A stretch of 39,465 bases of DNA from Acinetobacter sp. (GCA_031277915.1 JAITLL010000030.1:1-39465); one strand, 5' to 3'; counted from the stretch's first letter, positions 25,422 through 34,500 are shown. The notes: a model not told the origin generated them from the sequence alone. Numbers and translations are program-made.

Positions 25422-27572
25422 CTACTTAATCTCTTGTTCTAAAAGTTTGCCTTTAAGGGTGAGTAATTCAGGCAAGGTTTCTAATAATAAACTCATTTGT
25501 TTTAAGACGAGGGAATAATTTTCCACGAGCTGCTCATGAGTTGTTAAGCTTTGAATTTGTTTTAAAGTTTGCTCAAGAAAATTAAAGTCAACGGGAGCTT
25601 GTTCAAACAAATTTTGATTAAGAATGTGCTGACAATCTAGTAGGAGCTGTAATACCTGTTGATCATCAATTTTTTGTCTTTGGCTGCCTAATGCTGCGAC
25701 ATAACTCAACTGGCTATGACTATAAACTAGATAACGAAAGGCGTAATGAATCAGCTCTGGTTTTGGGTTGGGTTCAGCACTTAAGCTCGAAATCATATTC
25801 GACAGTTCAATTTGTGCGTTATGTGCAGCGCGGCGAATTCTACGATATTCAATGTCCTGATTTTTACCATGCTGGTATTGTTCAACAATCACATTGAAGT
25901 AATCTAAGGTAGCTTGGCTACTCTTTTTAATATTGTTTGGAATATTTCGAAAGTTCCAGTCTGGCCATATAAAGTTAACGGCAAGCCATGCAATGAAGCA
26001 GCCTAATAAAGTGTCGATGAGGCGGGGTAGAATGATGCTGTAGCCAGCACCTTTTAAATTGAAAATAAGCAATACCATTAAGGTTGCCATGACTGTTGCC
26101 AGCGCATATTTCTTCTGGCGTAAGTAGAAAAAACTAACACCACAAATAATGGTAAGAATGAGTTGGCCGTCAATGCTTGGAACAAAATATAGAATGGGAA
26201 TACCCAATAAAACGCCAAGTAAAGTCCCAATAGTTCTGAGTTTTAAACGACTTTTAGTTGCAAAGTAAGTAATTTGGCAAACAAATAAACTGGTGAGCAA
26301 AATCCAGTAACCGTGTTGGGCAAAAGGTAGCAGTGAAATGACGTAACCTGCTGCAAACACAACGGCAATTCGTATTGCATGTCTAAACAGGGCAGATTGT
26401 GGGGTCAGTTGCTGGCGAATTTTTAAAACAAGGTCTGAAACTCCTTGAATATCGTCATCAAGTAAATTGAGATGTTCTTGTTTAGTCCGGTTTAACATTT
26501 CATTAAATGGTTGAGCATATTGAAGTTGTTCAAACTGTTCATGCATACTTTTTAAATTATTAAAAATCAGCTTTAAGTTTTTAACTTCAAAATTTTGTGG
26601 ATGCAGCTGTATCCAGTCTTTTAAAGAACTTTCCAAATGGTTTAAGACAAGCTGTCCTTGCTCGGAAGACTGATACTGCTGGTTATGCAAAATACATTGG
26701 GCTAAATCATGGCAAGCTTGGGCCTGTAAACGCAGATTTTTTTGAAAACGAAAAATGAGATCACTACGGCTAAAATTTTGTTGAATATGTTCATAGTGTA
26801 AATAATTAGAGGTGGCCTGTTCATGTATATCGCGGGCAAAAAAGTACAGGTTTAACCAGTAAATACTTTTATTACTGACGCGTGAGGCTTTAAGTCGGGT
26901 CAGTAGGGAACTACGGATCTGATTAAGGCTTTGTGCAACTTGTGTATTTTGTAGCGATAACTCAAATAAAAGCTGTTCTACATTTTCTTTATTATCGGGA
27001 TCGAACAAACGCGCTTTAGCTTGAAGTAAAGCCGAGATTTCTTCAAAAATTTGTGAAAGTTTATCTTGTAAAGGAAGTGTGGGTTTTAAAAGAAAAAATA
27101 AAATAGAAGTTAAGCCATACCATAGTGCACCATATACAAAATAGATCGGTTGTTGGTACCAATGAGCATATTCTCCTAAACCAAACATGCTGTAGATCGA
27201 AAGTAAAATCGTACCAAAAGAAATAGTAGCGTAGCGTTGACCTAAGGCACCTAGTAAAATAAAACCAGCACTTGAAATTGATAGATATAAAATAAATAAA
27301 ATTTTATAAGGCGCTAAAAAACCAAGAATAGTGCTGACAGTAAAAAAGAGTAGACAGACATACAGCAAGTTGCGTAAACGAAGACTTAAGCGATCATCAA
27401 AATCGGTGAGTGCGGCGGCAATCGCGCCTAAAGTCACAGGGACAATAAGCTCATTATGACCTAAGCAACGTAAGCCTAAGGTTGTGCCTGTGAGTACAAT
27501 TAAAATTTGCAGACAGTAAATTAAAATTGAATTCGATTTAAAACGATTAAATGTTTGGATTAGATAATTCAC
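25422..27572 (-). CDS. yccS: FUSC/YccS-family inner-membrane protein
   Basis: This 716-residue protein has the YccS layout. An N-terminal block of about six helices (residues 15-165) is followed by a long soluble helical region with HEQATSNYLHYEHIQQNFSRSD. A second membrane block (about 400-535) contains HAIRIAVVFAAGYVIS and LGCFIAWLAVNFIWPDW. A helical C-terminal tail completes it. Members are related to fusaric-acid-resistance and aluminium-activated-malate-type transporters. The substrate is unknown. It starts at a GTG with a weak ribosome site. It is convergent with craA and co-directional with sodC. Confidence 0.85.
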   Translation of the reverse strand: MNYLIQTFNRFKSNSILIYCLQILIVLTGTTLGLRCLGHNELIVPVTLGAIAAALTDFDDRLSLRLRNLLYVCLLFFTVSTILGFLAPYKILFILYLSISSAGFILLGALGQRYATISFGTILLSIYSMFGLGEYAHWYQQPIYFVYGALWYGLTSILFFLLKPTLPLQDKLSQIFEEISALLQAKARLFDPDNKENVEQLLFELSLQNTQVAQSLNQIRSSLLTRLKASRVSNKSIYWLNLYFFARDIHEQATSNYLHYEHIQQNFSRSDLIFRFQKNLRLQAQACHDLAQCILHNQQYQSSEQGQLVLNHLESSLKDWIQLHPQNFEVKNLKLIFNNLKSMHEQFEQLQYAQPFNEMLNRTKQEHLNLLDDDIQGVSDLVLKIRQQLTPQSALFRHAIRIAVVFAAGYVISLLPFAQHGYWILLTSLFVCQITYFATKSRLKLRTIGTLLGVLLGIPILYFVPSIDGQLILTIICGVSFFYLRQKKYALATVMATLMVLLIFNLKGAGYSIILPRLIDTLLGCFIAWLAVNFIWPDWNFRNIPNNIKKSSQATLDYFNVIVEQYQHGKNQDIEYRRIRRAAHNAQIELSNMISSLSAEPNPKPELIHYAFRYLVYSHSQLSYVAALGSQRQKIDDQQVLQLLLDCQHILNQNLFEQAPVDFNFLEQTLKQIQSLTTHEQLVENYSLVLKQMSLLLETLPELLTLKGKLLEQEIK

Positions 27573-27719
27573 GGCTTTGTTCTAAAAGAGGGTACGTGAC
27601 AAATGGATATTTAAATTTTTATTACGTGAAAAATATTATGCGTTTTATCTAAGAAAGTCAGTTAATTTTTTTAAGATTTTATAATGATTAAATGAATTAA
27701 AACGTTCAATAAAATAGCT

Positions 27720-27753
27720 AAATTGTGGATATCTTTTTAGATACCCACAATTT
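27720..27753 (-). terminator. Terminator-like hairpin after sodC
   Basis: A 15-base arm pair (27720-27734 with 27739-27753) forms a full stem on the minus-strand transcript, with one G-U pair. It lies 12 bases beyond the sodC stop. T content after the stem is modest. Confidence 0.65.
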
Positions 27754-27765
27754 AAAAATAACAAG

Positions 27766-28341
27766 TTATTGAATTACGCCGCAGGCAATTCGTGCTCCGC
27801 CACCACCTAGTGGCTGAGGAGAATCTGAATAATTATCACCACCAGCATGGATCATGATGGCATGACCTGTTATATCAGCAAGTTTTAGACGTGGTGCGAT
27901 GACAGCAGTTGTAGCTACACCATTATTATCAACAACCAATGCCGGTAAGTCACCCAAGTGTCCTGTAGTTGGCGTACCATGGTGTGGCGCTTGGTTAGGG
28001 TTATAGTGACTACCAGCAGCTAAAGCAGCACCTGGTTTTCCATCTTTAACAGCAGGAGCACACGATGCATTTTCATGAATATGGAAACCACGCGTACCGC
28101 TTGGTAAATCCGCTAAAGCAGGGGTAATGATTAAGCCTTGATCACTGTCTTGAAAGCTAATCGTACCAACTTTTTTACCAATACCATTGGCTGTTACTTC
28201 ATTTACATCGACTACTTTTTTGGTATGTATTGTAGTTAATGCATGAGTGGTATCAGAAACTGTTTTGCTTACCGTGCTACAACCGACTGTTAACAAAGCT
28301 GTCAGTGCACATACTGCACTCATTTTATTTAATAATGGCAT
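27766..28341 (-). CDS. sodC: Cu/Zn superoxide dismutase, probable lipoprotein
   Basis: The 191-residue protein converts superoxide to H2O2 and O2 in the periplasm. The signal MPLLNKMSAVCALTALLTVG ends before Cys21 in an imperfect lipobox. The family's metal ligands are present: His-x-His in GFHIHEN, His in AGSHYNP, two His with Asp in HHGTPTTGHLGDLP, and His in IMIHAGGDNYSD. The active-site Arg and the second disulfide Cys are in GGGGARIACGVI. The ATG at 28341 has AGGA upstream. Membrane anchoring is inferred from the Cys21 context only. Confidence 0.95.
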   Translation of the reverse strand: MPLLNKMSAVCALTALLTVGCSTVSKTVSDTTHALTTIHTKKVVDVNEVTANGIGKKVGTISFQDSDQGLIITPALADLPSGTRGFHIHENASCAPAVKDGKPGAALAAGSHYNPNQAPHHGTPTTGHLGDLPALVVDNNGVATTAVIAPRLKLADITGHAIMIHAGGDNYSDSPQPLGGGGARIACGVIQ

Positions 28342-28457
28342 TATTGGATGTCCTTATAAATATAAATCTGATTTTCTCATTCAAACAAAGGTACGTTAGC
28401 CCTACAAGTTAATTTAAATAGTCACTTTGTATCCTGAAACATTTTTAAATCATTGGC

Positions 28458-29582
28458 TTAGTTTTGAGGTGAAGATAAATCATCATCCGAATCATAAATC
28501 ATGGTTGTTTTTGGCATTGGTTCCGGATCAATTGTTTCATGGAGCCATTCACGCCAAATCGCTAATAAAACGGCTAAAATAACTGGCCCGATAAATAAAC
28601 CCACTAAACCAAAACTCGCAATACCACCGAGTACGCCGAACATAATGAGTAAAAACGGAATTTGAGTGGCACCAGAGATTACAAGAGGGCGAATCACATT
28701 GTCTGAACTACTTACAATCAGAACACCCCATGTAATGACTCCAATAGCTTCCATAGTTTGTCCCTGAGAGAACAACCATAGACCAACGCCTAAGTAGGAA
28801 ACAGGTGTACCAAAAGGAATGAGTGCTAATAAGAATGTCGCAATCGTGAGTACCATTGGATTGGGTACACCCGCTACGAAATAACTTAATCCAGCAAGTA
28901 CTGCTTGAGCAATTGCCGTTAAACCAACGCCATAGACAACCGCACGTGTAGTTTCTGAAATCGTATCAAGATAATGATGAATACGTAGGCCGATTACCAT
29001 CTCTAAAGCTTTACTCACTTGAGTCAAGATGGTGTGGCCGTCACGATAAAAGAAGAAAAGAGTTAAAATTGCAAACCCAAGTTTGACTATATTTTTACTA
29101 ATTTCATTGAGTAACACACGTCCATAACTTAAATTGCTTTGAAACCAAGCGGCAATACTCTGAATTGTACTATTGGGATCAGTGTTTATATCATTGAGTG
29201 TTCGAGTTATTTCTTTGCCAATAAAAGGAAGATTTGTAATAAAATCAGGAACGCTTAAATGACCAGAAAAGACCTGACGCTGTAAATCAAGATAGAGGTT
29301 GCGGCCTTCATGTTGCAAAATAAAAATAGCACATATAAGTGGAACACCAACCACTAAGATGACTAGGCTAATCATGACTGTGGCATTTAAATTATTACGG
29401 TGTTCGCCAAAAAAACGCTGGATTCTTAAATAAATAGGCCAAGTCATGTAGGCAATAATGGCAGCCCAAACTACAGGTACAATAAAGTACTTTAGAATGT
29501 TAAACCCTAAAAATATCAGGATAAAAAACAGTCCAAATAATAAAACGCGCTGTAAAGTAGGAGCGTATTGATGCACTAACAA
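28458..29582 (-). CDS. AI-2E family transporter (YdiK-like permease)
   Basis: The 374-residue protein has eight predicted membrane segments. The N-terminal KYFIVPVVWAAIIAYMTWPI and the C-terminal half are typical of the AI-2E/UPF0118 family. In that half are GVGLTAIAQAVLAGLSY, LLALIPFGTPVSYLGVG, SSSDNVIRPLVIS and FIGPVILAVLLAIWREW. Members include putative autoinducer exporters and Na+/H+ antiporters; the real substrate is unknown here. No ATG starts the frame: TTG at 29582 or GTG at 29576 are the options, and the TTG lies closer behind the AGAGA site. Confidence 0.85.
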   Translation of the reverse strand: MLVHQYAPTLQRVLLFGLFFILIFLGFNILKYFIVPVVWAAIIAYMTWPIYLRIQRFFGEHRNNLNATVMISLVILVVGVPLICAIFILQHEGRNLYLDLQRQVFSGHLSVPDFITNLPFIGKEITRTLNDINTDPNSTIQSIAAWFQSNLSYGRVLLNEISKNIVKLGFAILTLFFFYRDGHTILTQVSKALEMVIGLRIHHYLDTISETTRAVVYGVGLTAIAQAVLAGLSYFVAGVPNPMVLTIATFLLALIPFGTPVSYLGVGLWLFSQGQTMEAIGVITWGVLIVSSSDNVIRPLVISGATQIPFLLIMFGVLGGIASFGLVGLFIGPVILAVLLAIWREWLHETIDPEPMPKTTMIYDSDDDLSSPQN

Positions 29583-29649
29583 AAATTCTCTAATTTTTTA
29601 AATAGAATGAGGCCATATTAACTGAAAAATGACTTGAGGCAAATTTTAG

Positions 29650-29677
29650 GCAGAAATGTGAATGTACACATTCCTGC
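29650..29677. other. Hairpin downstream of the ParA-like gene
   Basis: GCAG/CTGC and AATGTG/CACATT arms pair with one internal mismatch, 25 bases past the parA-like stop. It has no T run after it on the minus strand, so it is listed as structure of unknown role. Confidence 0.35.
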
Positions 29678-29701
29678 TCAACAAAAATAAAAAAGTTATT
29701 T

Positions 29702-30346
29702 TTAGAACCACTCAGATTTATCTTCAATCAGTTTATTTAAAAGTGGCTGCCACTGAGTTTGAATTGCAACAAAGTTCTTTTGTGGTTTATCAAATACACT
29801 TAAGCCCTGCATTGCTAAACTGCCATAAGCACTACGCTCTGCAATCCATGCAATGGGTTCATGTTCGATTTTTTCAAAGAATTGCTGAATATCTTTTGAG
29901 CTAGCGCTGTTCGGTTTAACGCGATTTGCAAGCAGTAAAATTTGTACTTTACCTTTACGAATACGCTTAATGTCTTGCAAATGCTTGAGAAAACGACGTG
30001 TACTATCGATATCAAAAAATGAAGGCTGAAGTGGTGTAATAATGGCATGAGCTTCGCTGACTAATTGTTCAGCATGATCGCCTGAAAGAGCACCTGGTGC
30101 ATCAATAATTAAATAATCTAAATTTTTAGGTGCGTCGCCAATCGATTTTTCATGACGCCAGTCGAGGCTTTGAATCGCAGCTACACTTTCTGGACGTTGC
30201 TTTAACCATTGTAGAGAAGATTTTTGGTTATCAGAGTCGGCCAATGCTACTTTATATCCTTTTTGTGCCAAAGCTGTTGCCAACGTAATGGCTGTCATGG
30301 TTTTTCCGCATCCGCCTTTTTGATTTGCAATAAGTATCGTTTTCAT
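29702..30346 (-). CDS. Orphan ParA/MinD-like ATPase
   Basis: The 214-residue protein begins [20 protein letters not shown], with the deviant Walker A motif KGGCGKT at residues 10-16. The A' loop is [15 protein letters not shown], and Walker B is [10 protein letters not shown]. ParA proteins use ATP-dependent DNA binding to move plasmids or large protein complexes. No parB or parS is nearby, so this one may position another cargo, as McdA- or ParC-like orphans do. The ATG at 30346 puts the P-loop at the family position. It is divergent from the next gene over 158 bases. Confidence 0.88.
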   Translation of the reverse strand: MKTILIANQKGGCGKTMTAITLATALAQKGYKVALADSDNQKSSLQWLKQRPESVAAIQSLDWRHEKSIGDAPKNLDYLIIDAPGALSGDHAEQLVSEAHAIITPLQPSFFDIDSTRRFLKHLQDIKRIRKGKVQILLLANRVKPNSASSKDIQQFFEKIEHEPIAWIAERSAYGSLAMQGLSVFDKPQKNFVAIQTQWQPLLNKLIEDKSEWF

Positions 30347-30504
30347 AAATTCAGTTATATTCAGCAGCACACTTGTTCTACTTATACCTTAGCATCTTTT
30401 TAGGTGAAGTAGATGACCACCTTTGACAAAAGTTTAAGCTGCTTCGTAATTTTAGATATGATTACTCATCTATCGCTGTGATTTGTATTTGTTAAGGAAA
30501 ATTT

Positions 30505-30975
30505 ATGTCCGTATGGCTGGCCATGCTTATAGGTGCTGGTATTGGTATTATTATCACTACACTCATTTTATCAAATACCCGTAATGGCCGAATCAAGGCT
30601 GAATATGAACAATATATTGCTGAGTTGGAGCTTGAGCATCAACAAGCCCTTGCACAAGCACAGAAGCGAAGTGTCAATACAAGCCGTGCCGTATTAAAAG
30701 GTAAAATGGCAGAACAATTCGCTCCGATTTTACCTGAGTTTCAATATTTACCGAGTGATGCTAAGTTTCTGGGCGATCCAGTTGATTACGTTATTTTTGA
30801 TGGCTATACCGATTTTAGAGATGGTGATGGAGCTGCCGAGGATATTCAGATTATTTTGCTTGATGTAAAAAGCGGTGGTGCTCGTCTAACAAAAGGGCAG
30901 CAGGCAATTGCTCAAGCAATAAAAGAAGGGAAGGTTCGCTTTGAAACGTTAAGAATAGATTTTGAAGATTTGTAA
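30505..30975 (+). CDS. Membrane-anchored Holliday-junction-resolvase-related protein
   Basis: The 156-residue protein has one N-terminal membrane helix (about residues 4-23), then a helical stretch rich in Glu, Gln and Ala. The conserved part follows: VLKGKMAEQFAPILPEF, LGDPVDYVIFDGY, then IILLDVKSG and LTKGQQAIAQAI. That matches the Endonuc_Holl-type family annotated as related to Holliday junction resolvase. The DYVIF...LLDVKSG layout resembles the D...ExK core of restriction-like nucleases, but with Asp in place of Glu. Activity is not shown for the family, as far as I recall. AAGGA lies 8 bases before the ATG. Confidence 0.75.
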   Translation: MSVWLAMLIGAGIGIIITTLILSNTRNGRIKAEYEQYIAELELEHQQALAQAQKRSVNTSRAVLKGKMAEQFAPILPEFQYLPSDAKFLGDPVDYVIFDGYTDFRDGDGAAEDIQIILLDVKSGGARLTKGQQAIAQAIKEGKVRFETLRIDFEDL

Positions 30976-31111
30976 TCTATGTAATTAAGTACAAAAATAG
31001 ACGAAATTGATCTGTATTGTTACTAAATTCCGATATTTTTTTCATCGCTTAGAGCTACCATAAACTAGAGATCTAGTGCATTTGATCTAGCCATATTTGA
31101 GGTATAAAGCG

Positions 31112-31684
31112 ATGAAAAAACAACATGTAATGATAGGCTTATTGGCCTCTTTATGTATCAGCTCAGCTTTTGCTTCAACGGCATCTACTTCTGGTGAGTA
31201 TAATATTGCAAATGGTTTGTTACCGATTGAAAAAGATCAGTCGATTTCTGTATTACAGCCATTTCAAGGCAATTTTAGAATTTTAGGTTCAAAAATTTAT
31301 AAGAATGATGAACAAGCTAAATTTTCACCGATTGATTATGCAGTAAGTTGGGGGCTATTTGCCCAACCAGATATTGCTCGTACCATTGCAGTTAAACAAT
31401 ATGACCGTTATTTGAATTGGAAAATGAGCAAAGTGCCAGTACCCGCAGATCAGGCAATGCAGATGGTATCGAATATGCACATCATTCCTGCGAGCCCTCA
31501 GATTGCTCAGCAAATCAAACAAGTTAAACGCGGTGATCTGGTTTATCTCAAAGGTGAACTCGTCGAGATTAAAGATAAAAATTTAGTTTGGCGATCATCT
31601 TTAACTCCAGGTGATACTGGTGATGGTGCTTGTGAATTATTTCGTGTTCAATCGATTCATTGGGTAGAAAAACAGAATATTTAA
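31112..31684 (+). CDS. Secreted protein of unknown function with NMHIIP/DTGDGACEL motifs
   Basis: The 190-residue protein has a signal peptide ending near SAFA (residues 19-22), so it is periplasmic or membrane-associated. I do not know its function. The second half contains SNMHIIPASPQIAQQ, KRGDLVYLKGELVEI and WRSSLTPGDTGDGACELF. I have seen that set of motifs in uncharacterised proteins of many Gram-negative bacteria. YAVSWGLFAQ earlier is part of the same pattern. It starts at an ATG with GAGG 9 bases upstream. Repeated GATCTAG elements lie in its upstream region. Confidence 0.7.
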   Translation: MKKQHVMIGLLASLCISSAFASTASTSGEYNIANGLLPIEKDQSISVLQPFQGNFRILGSKIYKNDEQAKFSPIDYAVSWGLFAQPDIARTIAVKQYDRYLNWKMSKVPVPADQAMQMVSNMHIIPASPQIAQQIKQVKRGDLVYLKGELVEIKDKNLVWRSSLTPGDTGDGACELFRVQSIHWVEKQNI

Positions 31685-31687
31685 ATT

Positions 31688-31716
31688 AAAAAGCCTTCTT
31701 GATCAGAAGGCTTTTT
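31688..31716. terminator. Bidirectional terminator between two convergent genes
   Basis: A 12-bp perfect stem (31688-31699 with 31705-31716) with core GCCTTCT, a 5-base loop, and A5/T5 ends. It lies 3 bases after one stop codon and 16 bases from the stop of the lipoprotein gene on the other strand. Confidence 0.88.
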
Positions 31717-31732
31717 ATTACACGTTATAAAA

Positions 31733-32266
31733 TTAATGCTGCTGTGAGGCCTTCCAGTATTTCAACTGGTTCTGTGCTTGTAAGTAGTCAGCAAGTTGAT
31801 TGATCTGTTCATCTTTATTGGCCTGTTTATCACTAAAATGTTTTTCTTGGTTTTCCCAATATTGATAGAGTAAACCCTGAATATAGCGACCTTGTTCAGT
31901 TTTTAAGTCTAGGTCTTTTAACATGGTCAATGCTGAACGAACATTATCAAGTGTACGTTTTTGTTCAAAATCTGTGGTGAGCGTACCAGCCTCATGCATT
32001 TTTGCTAACTCGGTTTCCATCTCATCGCTCATCTCGGTAAAGCGACGGTCATAGTCCTCTAGCAGAGTAATATCATGTGCATCGTCAGCAGTAGTTGTAA
32101 ACTTTTTGACAGGCCTTTCATTGAGTTTTTCCATGACCTGATCGGTAGATGAATTTGTATGATGTTGTTCGGTCTTTACAGGCTCATCTGCTTTTTTACA
32201 AGCAGTCAATAATAGGCTAGAGCTGAGCAAAGACATTAAGATGATATGAGGTGTTTTTTTTAACAT
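31733..32266 (-). CDS. Lipoprotein of unknown function, helical
   Basis: The 177-residue protein has a lipoprotein signal (MLKKTPHIILMSLLSSSLLL) ending LLTAC, with Cys at 23. The mature part is strongly charged and helical, for example EDYDRRFTEMSDEMETELAKM, with no recognised domain. The ATG at 32266 lies 15 bases after the methyltransferase stop, so the two are probably co-transcribed. The frame opens slightly earlier at a TTG. Weak ribosome site. Function unknown. Confidence 0.7.
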   Translation of the reverse strand: MLKKTPHIILMSLLSSSLLLTACKKADEPVKTEQHHTNSSTDQVMEKLNERPVKKFTTTADDAHDITLLEDYDRRFTEMSDEMETELAKMHEAGTLTTDFEQKRTLDNVRSALTMLKDLDLKTEQGRYIQGLLYQYWENQEKHFSDKQANKDEQINQLADYLQAQNQLKYWKASQQH

Positions 32267-32281
32267 AGCTTTCAACCGAAC

Positions 32282-33076
32282 CTATTCTCTATGATTTGAA
32301 GATGTACTTTTCTGAAAGTGGTATGCATATGTGACATAAGGAAAATCAATCTGATCTTGTGGACCTAACCCTGTAAAATCATAAACAATTTTTTCAAACT
32401 GAGCTTTAAGCTGTAATTGATCTTTTTCAGTCATTGCTGCAATAAAACTTGTTGAAAGTAATCTCTTACTCACGACTTGTTCGACAGTACCATGCTGGGA
32501 TTGCGAAAAAGTTTCTAAGCTGTCAAAAATAAATAAATTTTGCTCTTCAAAAACATTTTTCCACTTTTCACTATGGTAACGAGGCGTATCACCTTCGAGC
32601 GGTAATAAAAAATCTGCTAAAGCCTTCACCCAGTTTGTATGTTTGTCACGCTGGTTCCAGACGAGTCCCAAATGCCCTTGAGGTTTTAATACGCGGTGGA
32701 TTTCGTTCAATGTTTCTAGGTTGTCAAACCAATGAAAAGATTGAGCACAAATCACGGCATCAATCAGTTGATTAGCTACTGGAATAGAGTGACTAAATGC
32801 TTGTAAAGTTTTGATATCGGGGTAGGCTTGCTGAAGCTGTTGTAACATCTCGCCAATTGGCTCTACTGCAATAATATTGGCATGTGTCTGTTTTAGGTAG
32901 GATAAGAATTTGCCAGTGCCTGAACCAAGATCGATAACAGTAGAATTTTCATGTATTTGGAGTCGATCTTGTAGCCAACTCACTATTTCTACAGGATAAT
33001 TGGGTCTAACTTGCTGGTAAAGCTCAGCGGCAGAGCTGAAGCCTTTTTGAGCGGCAGGATGTAAGGATTGTGTCAT
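32282..33076 (-). CDS. SAM-dependent methyltransferase (class I)
   Basis: The 264-residue protein has a Rossmann methyltransferase core. Motif I is VIDLGSGTGKFLSYL near residues 47-61, and an acidic residue follows in AVEPIGEML. Motif III-type AQSFHWFD is present, followed by EIHRVLKPQGHLGLVWNQRD. This is the pattern of ubiquinone/menaquinone-type and trans-aconitate methyltransferase relatives. The C-terminal region is unassigned. The substrate is unknown. It is upstream of the lipoprotein gene on the same strand. Confidence 0.82.
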   Translation of the reverse strand: MTQSLHPAAQKGFSSAAELYQQVRPNYPVEIVSWLQDRLQIHENSTVIDLGSGTGKFLSYLKQTHANIIAVEPIGEMLQQLQQAYPDIKTLQAFSHSIPVANQLIDAVICAQSFHWFDNLETLNEIHRVLKPQGHLGLVWNQRDKHTNWVKALADFLLPLEGDTPRYHSEKWKNVFEEQNLFIFDSLETFSQSQHGTVEQVVSKRLLSTSFIAAMTEKDQLQLKAQFEKIVYDFTGLGPQDQIDFPYVTYAYHFQKSTSSNHRE

Positions 33077-33203
33077 ATTTTGCGCTTTTTAATCTGACTG
33101 GCATCTATAAAATAAGATACTCCGCAATCATAAATTGGCAAAACACCTATTTTGTTTCATTTTTGAGGATGTATGTGGGAGTAAATTTTCTTTCGGTGTG
33201 AGC

Positions 33204-34481
33204 ATGGATAAGCAAATTATTTTTGAAGACGAACACATTAGAGCCATTTTTTTACAAGGCGATTCTAATACATTAGTTCTCTCTTTTGGCGATTTGATTA
33301 CCCGAGCGAGTGGCTTATCTATCAATGCTGAAAAGTCTCTAATAAAGTACCAATACAATGTTATTGGGATTATGCCAAAACAAAAATCGTGGTTCCCAAA
33401 AGCCAGTATGGTTGAAATGGCTAAAGCTATTTTGCCTGTTATTCAGCGTTTTAAAAATATTGTAGGTTATGGCGGCTCAATGGGCGGCTATGCAGCAATC
33501 AAATATTCGAACCTACTAAATATGAATCGAATCATTGCTTTTGTACCTCAATATTCAATTGACCCTGAACAAGTTGAAGATCGCCGCTACGCTGAATTTT
33601 TTGATGCCGTTGCTAATCAAGACATGCAGATTCAGTCGCAAGATGTAGATGCAAAGCGTGAATATATTATTGTTTATGATCCTTACTTTTCGGTCGATCG
33701 CGAACATTACTTAAAAATAAAAGAAATATTGCCAAGTTTACATACAGTTCATTTACCATTTACGGGACATGAGGCTTTATCTGTATTGGCAAGCTCAAGT
33801 CTTTTACATGATTTTATTGAACATGAATTTGATGAAACGTATTTCTATCAACATGTTCGTAAAATTAAAAAACAAAGTAAATTCTATTACCGTAATGTTC
33901 TTGCGAATGTCCTGACTTACCATGACAGCATGTTATTGAAAATTTTACGTCAAAATGATTTTCAATTAGATGAACGTTATTTAGATAACCCACTCAAGCA
34001 AGCCATTACACGTAGTCTTATAAAAACAAAGCAGGCGATTGAGCAAGACTTCCAAAAGCTTGGAATTAAAATTCAGTACATCCAGCAGGTTGCAACTTAT
34101 GGAAAAGGTTTGCAGACTCATGCTAGATCAGTCTTGGTATTCAATTTAATTAATTTAAAGCTTGAAAGCTATGCTGTAGATGTTTTGCTGGCAAATACAT
34201 CTTATCTGATTCCGATCGTGGCAGAGCAGACCGGAGTTGTACACATTGAATTAAATAATGAAATTTATTTGTTAGGTATGAATGACCGAAAAATTATTAA
34301 ATTATTTAAACAGGGTGACGCGTTAAGTTCAGATATGAGTCCATTCATCATTAAACAATATTCTGATTTTTTTGCATTGAGCTACAAACAGTTAAACCTA
34401 GATTGTGATGAACAAGGCGTTTGTAATTATGTCGAAGGTTCAGTTCAGCCATCTCAACAATTTACATTGATTAGCTACTAA
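33204..34481 (+). CDS. Alpha/beta hydrolase-fold protein with unassigned C-terminal domain
   Basis: The 425-residue protein has an alpha/beta hydrolase-like N-terminal half. The nucleophile motif GGSMG places Ser92 in NIVGYGGSMGGYAAIKYS, and LPFTGHE offers His189 as the base. IIVYDPYF has a possible acid at Asp160. There is no signal peptide. The second half (about 220-425) has no domain I recognise; it is rich in Ile, Leu, Lys and Gln. The family may include polysaccharide-linked or esterase-type enzymes. The true start is the ATG at 33204; a TTG at 33135 opens the frame earlier. Monocistronic by appearance. Confidence 0.7.
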   Translation: MDKQIIFEDEHIRAIFLQGDSNTLVLSFGDLITRASGLSINAEKSLIKYQYNVIGIMPKQKSWFPKASMVEMAKAILPVIQRFKNIVGYGGSMGGYAAIKYSNLLNMNRIIAFVPQYSIDPEQVEDRRYAEFFDAVANQDMQIQSQDVDAKREYIIVYDPYFSVDREHYLKIKEILPSLHTVHLPFTGHEALSVLASSSLLHDFIEHEFDETYFYQHVRKIKKQSKFYYRNVLANVLTYHDSMLLKILRQNDFQLDERYLDNPLKQAITRSLIKTKQAIEQDFQKLGIKIQYIQQVATYGKGLQTHARSVLVFNLINLKLESYAVDVLLANTSYLIPIVAEQTGVVHIELNNEIYLLGMNDRKIIKLFKQGDALSSDMSPFIIKQYSDFFALSYKQLNLDCDEQGVCNYVEGSVQPSQQFTLISY

Positions 34482-34500
34482 GTCGCTTAGCTGTTTAAAT

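Noticed and set aside
29662-29904. 80-codon open frame antisense to the ParA-like gene
   Set aside because: It overlaps the end of a gene with clear Walker motifs, and its own sequence shows no recognisable domain or ribosome site.
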